In this document: positions 8,885 through 20,161 of the stretch, piece after piece
Position numbering within the stretch: the stretch's first letter is position 1
Layout of the letters: each line of letters opens with the position of its first letter
DNA from: Basidiobolus ranarum
Lineage: Eukaryota; Basidiobolomycota; Basidiobolomycetes; Basidiobolales
Length of the DNA: 26,339 nucleotides
Reading direction: 5' to 3'
Assembly: GCA_040143965.1 (NCBI GenBank)
Contig: JASJQH010000132.1
Span: 1-26,339, forward strand
The notes under the pieces: model-generated
The model's input: the letters and a program-made list of their open reading frames with translations, nothing else
Told to the model about the DNA's origin: nothing
Databases searched by the model: none
Position numbers and translations under genes: made by a program

Positions 8885-10709
8885 CTAAGCATCAAAAGCA
8901 TTCTCATCCAATACAACACCGAGCTCGTTAGAGAGCACATTTCTCACTTGATTATCCAACATGTCTTCAAACGATCCAGTATCTTTACCAAACAATAACT
9001 TATTTGCACTTCGCCACAGTTGACTGGCATAATATGTCGTTGAGATGGCAAAAAGCGCTATCTGGAATGTCCAGTAGGAGACACCTCCCCGAATGGCCGT
9101 AACTAATTGTTTGTACCAAATCCTGAATGTACTAGCGTTTGGATCGCGCATCAGTCCGTCTTCACCATACCATTGAGACCAATCTGAGCCCAGGCCCTTG
9201 ACAGCCCATTGCGCCATCATGTTGATTCGATTGACCGGTGATCCAAGAACTTTATTATTGGACCGTACAATATTCATGTTGCGCCCAATAAAGATCAGTT
9301 CCCGAGGAATCAGCTCAGTGTTGGATAGAAACTGTTTAGCCCGTTGTTTCAGCTGGATTTGCATTTCATAAACATCTTGTGTGGTTGGCTTGGAGGTGAT
9401 GTGAACCGCCTGTTTTCCGTTATATGGACGAAGAAGGGTAGCAGATGCAAACATATTCACATCCTGGATTCCCCAGCCTTGACAGATTCCCTCTAAAGTT
9501 TTAGTGTCCATGAGAAATAATGACTTCCAGAAGCGACAATACTCTGTTCTAAATTTATCAGATTCAGTTACGTAAAGGCCGTGATCCAAAAGAACAACTT
9601 GAGGTTTGTTCGATGCGGGATGCTTTCGAATTAAAATGTTTCCAGGATGGGGATCACCTAAAGTGGATTTAGAACGGAGAATTAGCTAGTATTGAGGGTA
9701 AATCGTTTTGAGATAAAGATACCAACAATGTACAAATCCTGACATAAATATTTGGTGGGCAAAGGCTGCGATGACGATCTCCATAATCGTTTTAGTCGAA
9801 AACCCACTTTTCTCCACCTTTTCTGTTTCTGACAATGATATTCCATCGATCCATTCAGCTGTCAAGATTCGTGACGATGTCTGTTTCCAAAAGACCTTGG
9901 GTATATACACTTGATCAGCAAGTCCCGAATCTGTAGCCAAGTTTTTGGCTGCTTTTTCTGCGTTGTGGCCTTCGTTTATAAAGTCCACTTCTTGGCGTAG
10001 ATGTTTTTCTGTATACTCTGTTGACCAATATACAGGTAAGTCAAATGCTTTCTCGAAAAGCCAACACACTGCTTTGTACGCTCTCAAATCCCAATCTAAT
10101 TGATCTCGAATATATGGTTTCTGCACTTTAACAGCTACAAGTGTTCCATCTGGTAATTTGGCTCGATGGACCTGAGCAATGGAAGCTGAGGCAAAAGCTT
10201 CGCGTTCAAACTCAACAAACATTTCATCTGGGCGACAGCCAAAATCCTCTTCAAATATACGAACTACATCTTCGTATGGTACGATTGGGGCGTCGTCATA
10301 AAGAACCTTGAAAGTACGGTTGTATTGAGGAGGTAGGACAGCTGCTTGAGTGGCAATACCTTGTCCGAACTTAATATATAAACCACTAGAATGAAAGAAA
10401 GCGAACATAAAGTTTAACAATGGTCATTTCAATATAGATAGCCAAGTGAACTTTGATAGACACATACCCATTCTTTTGGCATACTGTCAGAATCCGTTGA
10501 GCTACTCGAGTGTGAAGGGAGTCGATTTCGTTTGCCTTATCAGGTCTGAAATTAAGTTTATAGTCGGCTATGATCATACCACCAGCCCACAAGGTCCGCA
10601 TGTTTCGTTGGAAAGTTCTCGAGTTGAATCTACTGTCAATAAAATACAGTGAAGCACCTGTTCCAGCAAGGAACACTGAGGGTTTGACGAGTCTTCTAAG
10701 AAACGTCAT
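8885..10709 (-). CDS. ABC1/ADCK1-type atypical kinase, mitochondrial (Mcp2-like)
   Basis: Model: complement(join(8885..9657, 9727..10385, 10468..10709)), 557 residues. The introns (82 and 69 nt) restore NGGLYIKFGQ and FVHCDPHPGN across the junctions. The N-terminus has a basic start and a hydrophobic stretch (about 8-24), as expected for mitochondrial import and inner-membrane anchoring. Family marks are the KxGQ motif KFGQ (86-89), a small-residue-rich loop AFASASIAQVH (144-154), VAVKVQ with K167, catalytic loop D302 in DPHPGN, and the metal-binding D325 in LLDHG. A second hydrophobic segment lies at about 495-513. The RTLWAGGMIIADYK region favours the ADCK1/Mcp2 branch, linked to mitochondrial lipid balance, over the Coq8 branch of ubiquinone synthesis. 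The second intron uses the unusual donor GTTGGT. Family is certain, subfamily likely. Confidence 0.9.
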
Positions 10710-12285
10710 GTGTAATTAAATCAGGGAATAGGTTTCGAAAAAAGCGTATTCAATTAGAAAGGTATGATGACTGTCGAGAAGCGAAGATACAGACGAGTGT
10801 TTGAGGCCAAGTGAGAGTGCACTTGAAAGTTTAGCACTAAGCACTGAAAGAATGACAAAATTGATAAATAATTACGAACCAGTCAAGGGGCGGCTTTAAA
10901 TAACTAGTATATTTACTTGAAATCGTTCCAGATTTGGAATTTATACTGGTGAAAATGTACGTAAGGCTTTCTCGATATTTCTGAGATATCTTCTGATCAT
11001 TATATTCTCACTTTCTCCAGCGTCACATTGCTGCGGGCATAATTTGTACCTCTCGATCACAATCTGGATAACTTCATTAGTATTTTGATCGGCAGGCAGT
11101 GCGAATTCAGTTAATAATTCTCGATGGCGAGCAAACCGTACATGAGTCTACCATTACGTATTGACAGATACGTTTGGCCTCATCTTGTTGGCGCAATAAT
11201 CTGGGGGTCTTTTTCTGAATCTAGCACAAACTCTCAATACGTTGACTGGGAATATACTTGGTTGGTATCGATTGCATGCGATGGTGATGGTGATGAGGAT
11301 ATTTTGTTGCACCTATACTCTTGATCTATATATCGTTGTCAGCTGATCCTGAACCTATTATTATAGAAGGGAGCAGTCCAGTGGATTTAAGATTACTCAA
11401 CGATATGCGAAAGAGCTAGTATATCCTCTTTCTTTGCAAAACAGGTAGAGTTTCTTCGGAGCTGATAAACAGTTCTAATTCAACGTACAATACCACACTT
11501 GTACCATCTAAAGCATGCTTTGGTGTAAACTCACTTGCCATTTAAAGGAGCAGTCATCGAGCTTCAATTAAAAGGGTTGTCTCTGGCGGTAAAAACCATA
11601 ATCTTTACAGAGCAGTAAAATGTTTAAACCTCAGGCTATATGAAGCTAATGAAGAATCGTGACACTTCAAGACAACTAAATCTGCACATTTAAGGTGACT
11701 CCGCTTATTTTCAAATTTTCGTAAGAACTCATATTAGATGGTTCTTGTAGAAAGTGCTAGAAAAACATGATTTTAATGCTACACCGTTCCTCCACAAATA
11801 CGGTCAATTGAATGAACTCCTAGATGAACTTGAGAGTAAAGTGGAGTATCCCCAATTGAGAGCCTTAGAGTCAGCTCCATTTGTAGTGCAAGATTTTGGG
11901 TGTGATCTCTTGAATCAAATGCTATAATCTGTCAACTCTTGTGGTACATTATCAGTGTTGTCCCAGGGTTGATTTTGCATATATTTATATAGAACATTAT
12001 TTGATTCTAAATATACAGTACAATTCCTACTCCCTCGAAAATTGGTTTTTTTATCTGTGCCCTCTTTTTATATTGAAGGAGTTCTGGAGGTTGAGTGAAT
12101 AGAAAAAATATACCTTTTGGTGGCTGATAAAATTTATTCTTCGGCCAGAAAACCATTACTTTATCATTTTTTACCAATTCACTAGCATAATTCCATATTC
12201 CTACATAGTTCTGGCTAGCCTCCTGTTCATTTAGAGCAATCTTCAATACCACTCTTTATAAACTTTTACTTTATTTTTACCCATA
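10710..12285. other. Divergent spacer with unexplained open stretches
   Basis: This 1.6-kb gap separates the starts of the leftward kinase and the rightward carrier, so both promoters lie here. Three open stretches look protein-like but give no complete gene: 69 codons on minus at 10941-11147 directly after an in-frame TAG that could be a splice acceptor; 55 codons on plus at 11763-11927 that end in TAA; and 81 codons on minus at 12007-12252. I could not join any of them to a start codon by credible introns, and none matches a family I know. They could be a gene with introns I missed, a decayed gene or chance. Confidence 0.4.
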
Positions 12286-13743
12286 ATGTCTGAGAATCAA
12301 GAAAGGAATCGCTTAACACCAATACAGAGCGGAATTTGTGGAGCCAGTGCTGGGTTGATCTCTCGGTGAGTTCGGGTATTATTTAGTGAATTTTAACTTC
12401 TAGGCCATTTCAGCCCTTACTTGAAACCAATTGTTCAGTAATCTTTCACTCGTGCTGATTTTTGAAGCTGTTTTTAGACTTGTTATCGCTCCACTTGATG
12501 TAGTAAAGATTAGACTACAAGTACCTTCGTCTCATACACTCTCCATGCAAACCATTTTTATTGACCTAATTGTTTCTTCTTCGCAGTTGGATTCCTACAA
12601 ACGATTTCGAGTATTTTCCAAAGCCGAGACAAACCAAAGCCAATTCCAATTAAACACAAATCGCTCAAAGTACACTAGTATGTCACAAACATTTAAAACG
12701 ATCATGAAAGAAGAAGGGATTTTTGTAGGAATTTACCATCGATTAGAGCCAATCAAATTTCATAAATTAATGGATTTTCATTTAATTAAGGCATTTTGGA
12801 AAGGAAATCTAGCAGCTGAATATCTGTACCTCACATATGGTGGTCTACAATTTTTAACTTACAGAGCAGTGGAAGATATCATGTCGAATTTGGTACGCCT
12901 CTTATGAAGTTCTATTCAACAACAAAGACACACCTTGGCCCTAACCATTCTCTCGCACTTAGAATGAAACGTCTATCATCAATCTTCCTCGAGCTTCTCA
13001 TACCTTTGTTGGTGGTGCTACTGCAGGTGTTGTGGCTACTATAGGAACCTATCCATTAGACTTGATGAGAACTAGGTTTGCCGCACAGGGGGGAAACAAG
13101 GTACATACCTCAGCAAAAACTAGCCGAGCCTCATTTTATTCGAGACTTACCATATGCCATTACTAGATATATTCCAGCTTTACAAAGGCTTTCTCGGAGA
13201 TATACAAAAGTGAAGGGTTACCGGGATTTTACCGTGGAATATGGTCATCAATCATTCAGATCATGCCATACATGGGATTGATGTTTGGTAGTTACGACCT
13301 TTTGAAACGACAATTTCAAACTCTAAAGGAACGTTCAAGTTTAATTCGAAAGATAGAAGATGCCGAGGATCTTTTGTGTGGCGGTTTCGCTGGAGTTATC
13401 AGTAAAACTGGAGTATTTCCATTTGATTTGGTTCGAAAGAGATTACAGGTAACGGAAACCACGATAGGATTAGATTCTACATTCAATGATATTAACTGCT
13501 TTTGGTTTACAATCCTAGATCCAAGGGCCACATCGTACGAAATACGTCATCGATACAGTCCCTCAATACACAGGCGGAGTTTGGGCTTGTATACGCCAGA
13601 TTCTATACAACGAAGGGTTCCTAGGGTTGTATAAGGGGTTATTACCTGGATTACTTAAAGCTGCACCTGGCTCAGCTATTACATTCTTTATTTTTGGAGA
13701 GACAGCCAAGCTACTGAAGTATATTGAACAAAAAATAGAATAA
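12286..13743 (+). CDS. TPC1: Mitochondrial thiamine pyrophosphate carrier
   Basis: Model: join(12286..12365, 12478..12520, 12587..12724, 12791..12892, 12963..13100, 13167..13448, 13519..13743), 335 residues. It is a three-repeat mitochondrial carrier of the inner membrane. The carrier signatures are APLDVVKIRLQ (31-41), YPLDLMRTR (151-159) and FPFDLVRKRLQ (251-261). Each repeat also has its second motif: EGIFAFWKGN, EGLPGFYRG and EGFLGLYKG. The stretches NLAAEYLYLTYGGLQF, IMPYMGLMFGSYD and LKAAPGSAITFF resemble the fungal Tpc1 group, which imports thiamine pyrophosphate for pyruvate and 2-oxoglutarate dehydrogenases. The first exon ends inside an arginine codon. Introns 2 and 3 are 66 nt, divisible by three and free of in-frame stops, so unspliced mRNA would stay open there; splicing is supported because it restores the conserved EGxxxFWKG spacing. 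Splicing of intron 2 is less certain, since that loop varies in length. Confidence 0.93.
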
Positions 13744-14299
13744 AACTAGAAATTTAATCGAATTCATATATTAGAGCAGTTCATGGAGTGAAATGAATAC
13801 GACGAGTTATTCGAGCTATATTACTATCAAATGAATACCAAGCTTTCATCTCAGTATATTATTGAGCATCATCACTAAGGAATTTGCGAGACCGTACTGT
13901 AACAAGCCAAGTGGATGAAACCTTAGCATTAAACAAGTAAAATTTCTACTTTAACAGTAAAGATGAAGTGTTTTGAATGTAAGATACGGCACCTTGTATC
14001 TAGTATTTATTTAACTATTCATTAAACGACTGATTCATGTTCAATATACACCACCGATCGATAATATATATATGTATGAGGGCTTCAGAGTTGTTCATAT
14101 TGTGCACGAAAGATATCAATTCAACCGTTCATTCGAATTCAATTCGATCAAGGAGTAGCTGAATTTCAGTCATACGAACCATTCTGCAAGGAAAGGCGAA
14201 ATAAATTTACAGTTTTTTTTGCTTACGCTTATACAGGTGGGTGAGAGTAAGGGTCAGTGGACTGAAGGAAATAGTGTGAGATTTAAGGGGAAGGTTGAC
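13744..14299. other. Convergent spacer between carrier and Rho GEF genes
   Basis: The 556-bp gap holds the two 3' ends. A short AT run is present near 14064-14072. A possible minus-strand AATAAA is at 14006-14011, rather far (about 290 bp) from the GEF stop. No gene is visible. Confidence 0.6.
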
Positions 14300-17200
14300 T
14301 TAAAACTCTGAAATGTCCTCCTCTGATAACTGGCGAACCAGGGGATCAACAGATTCGGTATTATCCCACTCGGATGGCACAGAGTCGTTCCACAGAAGTC
14401 GGAATACATATTGTTCATGCTTGCGAAATGGCTCCATTGCAAGATGAACGCTATCTTTGTGAGTGCCAGGGTTTAAGCATCGCAAGTCATATCCATTAAT
14501 GATCTGCACTAATTCTCCTGACTCTGCATCACGAATCTCCATAAATGACGTATCAAATGCAATCACATAGTGGCCATAGAGTGCTATAGTAAAGCAGAGG
14601 AGAAGAAGGTTTTAATGTTAATCCAAGTCACTGTTAATCGGTGTTCCTTATTTATACTCACCAACATTAGTTGGTCGTCCCTCCCATTCGATGATTAAAT
14701 TGGGTCGAGTACGTTGTCCGAGATTGTCCAGGTGAAAGGCAAACTCTGTGTTCAAATAAAACAATCATATGGTTACTAACGGGGCAGAACAGATATTGCT
14801 AAGTAATTTGAAACTACCATTGTAACATAGAAGGAATTCTTGCTTGTTCAGAGGAAACATCGCCAATGGTTTACAATTTTCTCGCTTGTTAATGAATCCA
14901 AATTGTGTGGTGTCATTCAAATCGGGGATGCCTAAAATCCGACAATGGTCAATAACAGTCACTACGAATTTGTTGTTAATGGCTTACTTTTGTTCAGATG
15001 AAGAGCCTCCAAATTGATAATTTCAAATCCTTTAAGACACACAACGTAAAGCTTTTTGGTTAAGAATTGCACAGAATAGGATTCAGCTCCGACATAGAAT
15101 TCTTTGAACAGTTTCAAGGCATATCCATTCCGTTGGCATAACAGCTTTCCTTTAGCCTTCGAATTGTGATGGATAGTGACCGGCTCGAGAACTTTGAAAT
15201 AAGATTTTAAACCTTTCAATTTCATGACGACAACCAACAATTTGCCCTGGCAAAACCCAACATTAAAATGCCCAACTTGTGATGCAAGCTTTTGACCGTG
15301 ACAATTGACCAAAGACTCGGGGAAGTCGAGTATATCGGTTGAGTAAGTCAGCAAGAGTTTATCTAAAGGCGATGTGAGTCATGGGCCATTGTATAGAAAA
15401 TAATAACTACATATGCAAACCTTGCAGCACAAGAACCATGTTAATCTTCTCAAGGACTTCTACTTGGCGAACTCGCTCTAGTGTAAGAACCTTACTGAAA
15501 CTGGCGGGGTCTCCTTCAAATCCAGCGTAAAGTCCATCGGTTGTTCCTATGGCAATTTTCCTTTTACCATCACGAGTAACTACCAATCGATGATTAATCA
15601 TTTTTGAATAAGCCAATACACAAGAGGCATTAATATGCTACTTACAATATAGGGTTGAGCATCGAGCCCTTGCGTTGAGGTCAAAATGGCTATCTGAGAT
15701 GCTGACTAGCTCGAAGACTCGAAGTCTATTGAACATATGTTTAGCCTGTTGCTCCTGAATCTTATCAATCCACTGTTTGCGTTCAGCAAGTGAGCCGGCA
15801 ACTACTGTATGAGTTCCACCCCATTTACTTATGTTGGTGATACTAAAAGGGTAGGCAGTTTTGGTAGAGTCCTCACTCGCTATAGTGTCGCTGGGATTAG
15901 CTTGAAGGGATAAAAACTCCAGAGGGATTGGCTAAAATGGATTAAGAATATTGAGTAATCATTGCCATTACACATATGAAGGTACACTACTCATACTCAC
16001 TCTAGTATAAACACGGTATGTGATGCTGCCTGTGGTAAAAGATTTTTTTTCTTTGGCAAATAAGAGAACATGATCCAACAGAATGACTCTTAGGCTCTGC
16101 CCTAGGGAGCGCTTTAGCATTCCTTCACGTACTAATTGCCGATCGGGCTCATTCAATTTTAAATCCTATGATAGATGTTAGCTAAAAATGAGTAGAATCA
16201 TATCAATCCAATGGTTGCGACGCACCATATAATCTTCAGACTTGAATTCTATCTTATCGCTTATTTCTTGCAACCTGAGCTGGTTCTCCGCACGGCCTGC
16301 CTCTTTGTTCAATCTAATTAAGAACTCACGGATTGAATCAATGGCACAGACCAACATCTGACGGTCAACATCCTCCTCGGGAGTGTATTTAAGTACTCTA
16401 TCCAAAAGTAAAGGGTATCGGGCAATTCTAGAATTCGGTCTAGACAAGAAACTTTCTAATGGTAATTTACGAGCCTCAGGTTTCTTTTGACATTCCTTAA
16501 CAATTGATGAAATCTATTAGAATCTGGAAGGTTGACTTTCATTTCAAGTGACTTTCTCAAACCTCTAAGAAACTCTCTAAAGCAGAAGAATGAGAGCGTT
16601 CATATTTCAAGATGCATGCTGAGTTGACAGAGCCTATACCGAATTGAATGTAAGGTTCAAACCTCTCAGAGAACTGAACCATGACATCTCCAATCATCTC
16701 AACGATTGGCTTTACGCCCCGACGCTCTCTGAAAGCACTCAAGATCTCAGTATGGAGCTGTTGCAAATCTTGATAGTTGCTGAATACATCCTGGACGAAA
16801 CGATCAACCTTCTCGGAATGGAAGATTCGTGAAGCGCGTAATGGTTCTATAAAAAGCTAGATACGAACATGGCATTTGGTATGATGAAAATAAGTTATTC
16901 TATTCTGGAATGAAGAGAGATAATTCAATGCTTTACCGAATCATACAATTTCAGATCGCGAAGGTACTCCTCTTCAGTATAAATGATTTCAAAAATGGCG
17001 ATTTGACGGTTTCTTTCTTTGTCCGTCAATGACTCAACCACCCTATGCGGTACAGACGCCAACCATAAGTTTTCATACTAATTATTGGAAACGGTGAATG
17101 TCTGTAATATCTAACGTCTTATTTATCATCGTCACTTTACCTCGTTGGTAGATTGTCGGATCAGCTCCGTCGGCTTTCTTGAAACGTGCGCGGATGAATA

Positions 17201-18483
17201 GAGGGGTGTATCGCCTGACTGAACCTTAAAGCATCATTGTGAATCATCGTAACCAGTCTTGGCCCTTAAAAGACGGGAACTTACTTCATTTGTGATCGTT
17301 TGAGGGGCAAAGTCCTGTTCTAGCGAATCGAGAGAATACCTTTTGAGGGATCCTCGGAAATCAGTACAATCTTCCTCGCTCTTTGCTACATGATTAGAGC
17401 CACCGGTGGTTTTGCGAGTCTCAAGTCCTGGCTTCTCTCTAGTCTCTGTACTTACAAGCCTGTAAAACTCTTGATCGTTATCCATCAAACTTCGATTATC
17501 TGAGCCAACATGGTGGAAAACCCCGTGCTCTTGAAGCAGTCGGCCAATAAGTAGTGAATCACCTCTTGGAACTTCACCAATCACATCACAAATTGAATCC
17601 TAAAGTTTACCAAGTAACCCCGAGCTTCATTAGCCTATGCTGACCACCAAATAAAATTACCGAGGTATTGACACTTTCACTTACCACCAATTCATGGCCA
17701 CTAAAACAATCAAAATACTCATTTTTCTGGGAAGGTTTGAATCTATTTCCGAGACTTCTCAGCAGACCATCTCGTACCATCGGCAAGAGTGCCGGATCAT
17801 ATGGATCGATTTTGATACATGAGTTCTTATAATCTAGATGCGAATTAGTGTCTAACTTCGTATTCGGATTTCTCTGCTAACTAACCTTGTGGGTCCGGAA
17901 AAGCCATAAACTCAGGCGTGTGGTATGGATTTATTACAGAGTCTAGTTTTGATACAGGGCCATCAGATAAATAATCGGAAGGGTGAGGCATTCGTAAGGA
18001 GTGATTGGAATACGGCTCGGGAGTGCTTGGTTGAATATAAGATTCTTGCTTATCCTCTAGCAGCATGCTGGTTGATTTTTCGTGAACTAAATCGGAGTCG
18101 GAATAGCTACTAATGGTACGAGGGACTTGGGAATAATATGGAGTACAATAGGAACTCAAGCGATTATAATTTTGTTGTACGCGTTCGTTGGGAAAAGTGG
18201 ACTGATAAGGTAAAGTATGAATAGGATTTACTTTGGTGGAATATTGAGCTGGAATAGTAGTTCGATAGTATTCGTGTTGTGGTGTGGTCATATGGTTATT
18301 GCTTTGGTAAGGTGAATTATAATGTGGTACAGAAATGGCGGAATCCGAGTAAAATCTAGTATTTCTTGGAAGATTCTCTTTATCCGCTTCCTTCTCCTTA
18401 AGCGACCAGCATTGAGTAGAGCCTGATAGCTCCTCAAGTAGTTCGCTGGATTTGGGTGGTATAGGTGGTGAAGTGTAAGGCAT
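14300..18483 (-). CDS. Rho1 guanine nucleotide exchange factor, Rom2/Rgf type
   Basis: Model: complement(join(14300..14583, 14662..14745, 14818..14931, 14988..15362, 15421..15579, 15646..15931, 16001..16165, 16226..16513, 16563..16856, 16937..17077, 17141..17224, 17285..17599, 17685..17833, 17886..18483)), 1111 residues. Residues 1-200 are rich in Ser, Pro, Tyr and Asn and likely disordered. A DEP-like domain follows (about 212-295), then a DH domain (about 401-600) with the entry motif AIFEIIYTEEEYLRDL and the conserved ARKLPLESFLSRP and RIARYPLLLDRVLKYT, a PH domain (about 630-750) with MLKRSLG and VILLDHVLLFAKE, and a CNH domain (about 775-1090) including KIAIGTTDGLY and YVIAFDTSFMEIRD. 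This order is that of fungal Rom1/2 and Rgf1-3, which activate Rho1 at the plasma membrane for cell wall glucan synthesis and cell wall integrity signalling. Thirteen introns of 49-85 nt were modelled; three donors begin GTT. Confidence 0.93.
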
Positions 18484-20161
18484 GAGAACAACTTGGATAA
18501 TGGGTCCTAAGTAACCAAGGAAAGGGAGAAAAACTTTGGTGTTATGTTGTTACTCAGTTTAGGGTGTTTGTAAAGGAGAGAAGTTACAAAGCGGTGAGTA
18601 GCCCGTCAACTACTAACTTGTAATGAAGGGCAGAAAAACAAATAGACTAAATTAAGCCTTGGTATGTGTTTTTAAAAGACAGATAGATAAAAATAACGAA
18701 AGCCAATAAAATTGGCCAGACACGAAACTGCTATATACAGGAAAATCCTTGATGGAGTGGACGGATTCGTTGGGTCTTAAATATTCAATTTGGAACTTGA
18801 CTGTGTTACAAACTTCCTATCTATTTACTGTGACTTACAATGGTAAACTAATGGGAATCTCAAGTAAATTTGGATGAATTTAATATGCGAGAATTCAACT
18901 AGTGGTCAGATCCGTGGACTGATTAAGTCACTGAAGGAAGCTAATTCGATGAGCAATGGAATATTGCCAATTGTGCTTATCGCGCGAAATGATAGAATAA
19001 TAATTAACACTCGCGATTGGCAAGCGATGCTGTATGAAATAGCATCCATGGTTACCAGATGCATGGGTTATGGGCTAAGGATGCTTGAGTAAAATAGCAC
19101 TTCGCGCTCATTGCCAAGAGCAGAAAACCATCGAGATCTCTTGTAAACCACAAACTCGATTGCCTTGGCACTGGCATGATCCGATCTTGAAAGCATCGCT
19201 AATATTTACAAGTGGGTAGAGCCCAAGTGGAACTGCGAGTTGTTGGGACAGTGCTACGACTGAAGCCTCCGATCCATATCGAGCGTAAATAGAACCGACA
19301 GTCGTGATCTTCAGACCATCACTGCCACATATATACATACGGACCAGATTAGGAAACAGGCTATCAGGGGAGGAAGGCCACACCTCCAGTCGAGAATTAA
19401 TTTAGCCAGTTGATTGACGATCGACCCGTTTTCATCTGTGCTCTAGATGCCAAGAATATACGTATCTCTTCAAGATGTCAATTCTGATTTTGCCATTTGC
19501 GGGTACGAAATCTTACACAGCTATCTGTCACACCTAGTGCTATTTTCTAGTGTTGCAATTCAAGCTAAATTGATCCAGCAATGTAAACCGAACTAGCTGA
19601 GTATTGTAAAAAAACCTTAAAACTGCAGATCTCTTCATTCGTACACATTACTGGTTCGTCGAGACCTGTTTCCCCGTCACCAGCATGCGGGTTCTTCTCG
19701 TGATTTATCCACAACGTGATCGCTTACTTGGGTCTTGGCGTTTTTTAAACAAACCCCGATTTTTCTGTATCACACCCTAGCCAGATTGCCAGCTGAGTGA
19801 TTCTATTTGAAGTAACTGCCACACCTTTATTTTATCTTGGCATTGGCGTGGTATCTTGAAGGTGTACCTGTAGCGGTAAGCGTGTGGCTATCTTGTTAGC
19901 AACCGTTTATTATCGTTCATTTATATAAATGTAGATGGTTTAAAGTACAGGTGGGGGGTGAGAAAGATACGCAAGATGTAACAACAGTTTAAGGGAAGCG
20001 CTCAAGTGCAGAATAGAGAATAAATCATATTGGAATGATGGGCAGGAAATCAGAGAGATGTCCAAGAGATGAGCACAAGAATGTTTCAAAAAGGGAGATT
20101 TCGCTTCTTATCAATTGGAATGCCGTGAAACTGTGTAAATCCCATTTTTAATTAAACCTGT
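18484..20161. other. Spacer with the Rho GEF promoter; no firm gene
   Basis: Both neighbours read leftwards. The left part should hold the Rho GEF promoter and leader, the right end the 3' flank of the lipase gene. Two adjacent open frames occur: an ATG frame of 72 codons at 18874-19092 (+) and a 91-codon frame at 19108-19383 (-) whose first codon is GTG. Neither resembles a family I know and neither links to further exons. Confidence 0.45.
18874..19092 (+). CDS. Possible small ORF, 72 residues, unknown
   Basis: It starts at an ATG and runs to TAA with no intron. The product has a mixed composition with a hydrophobic patch (ILPIVLIA) and no signal peptide, repeat or motif that I recognise. 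It lies in the region that should be the promoter of the leftward Rho GEF gene, some 390 bp from that start. The composition is somewhat less AT-biased than the surroundings. A chance open frame is at least as likely as a gene. Confidence 0.15.
   Translation: MNLICENSTSGQIRGLIKSLKEANSMSNGILPIVLIARNDRIIINTRDWQAMLYEIASMVTRCMGYGLRMLE

Noticed and set aside
10764-10847. C/D-box snoRNA-like pattern (ATGATGA ... CTGA, about 84 nt)
   Set aside because: The boxes match, but flanking bases do not form a terminal stem and no guide region could be assigned. Such short boxes occur often by chance.
12431-12907. Reading TPC1 straight through as one long exon
   Set aside because: It is open only because two introns are in phase and stopless; unspliced reading destroys the conserved carrier spacing before FWKG.
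16644-16832. Plus-strand frame within the Rho GEF gene
   Set aside because: It is antisense to the DH-domain exon.
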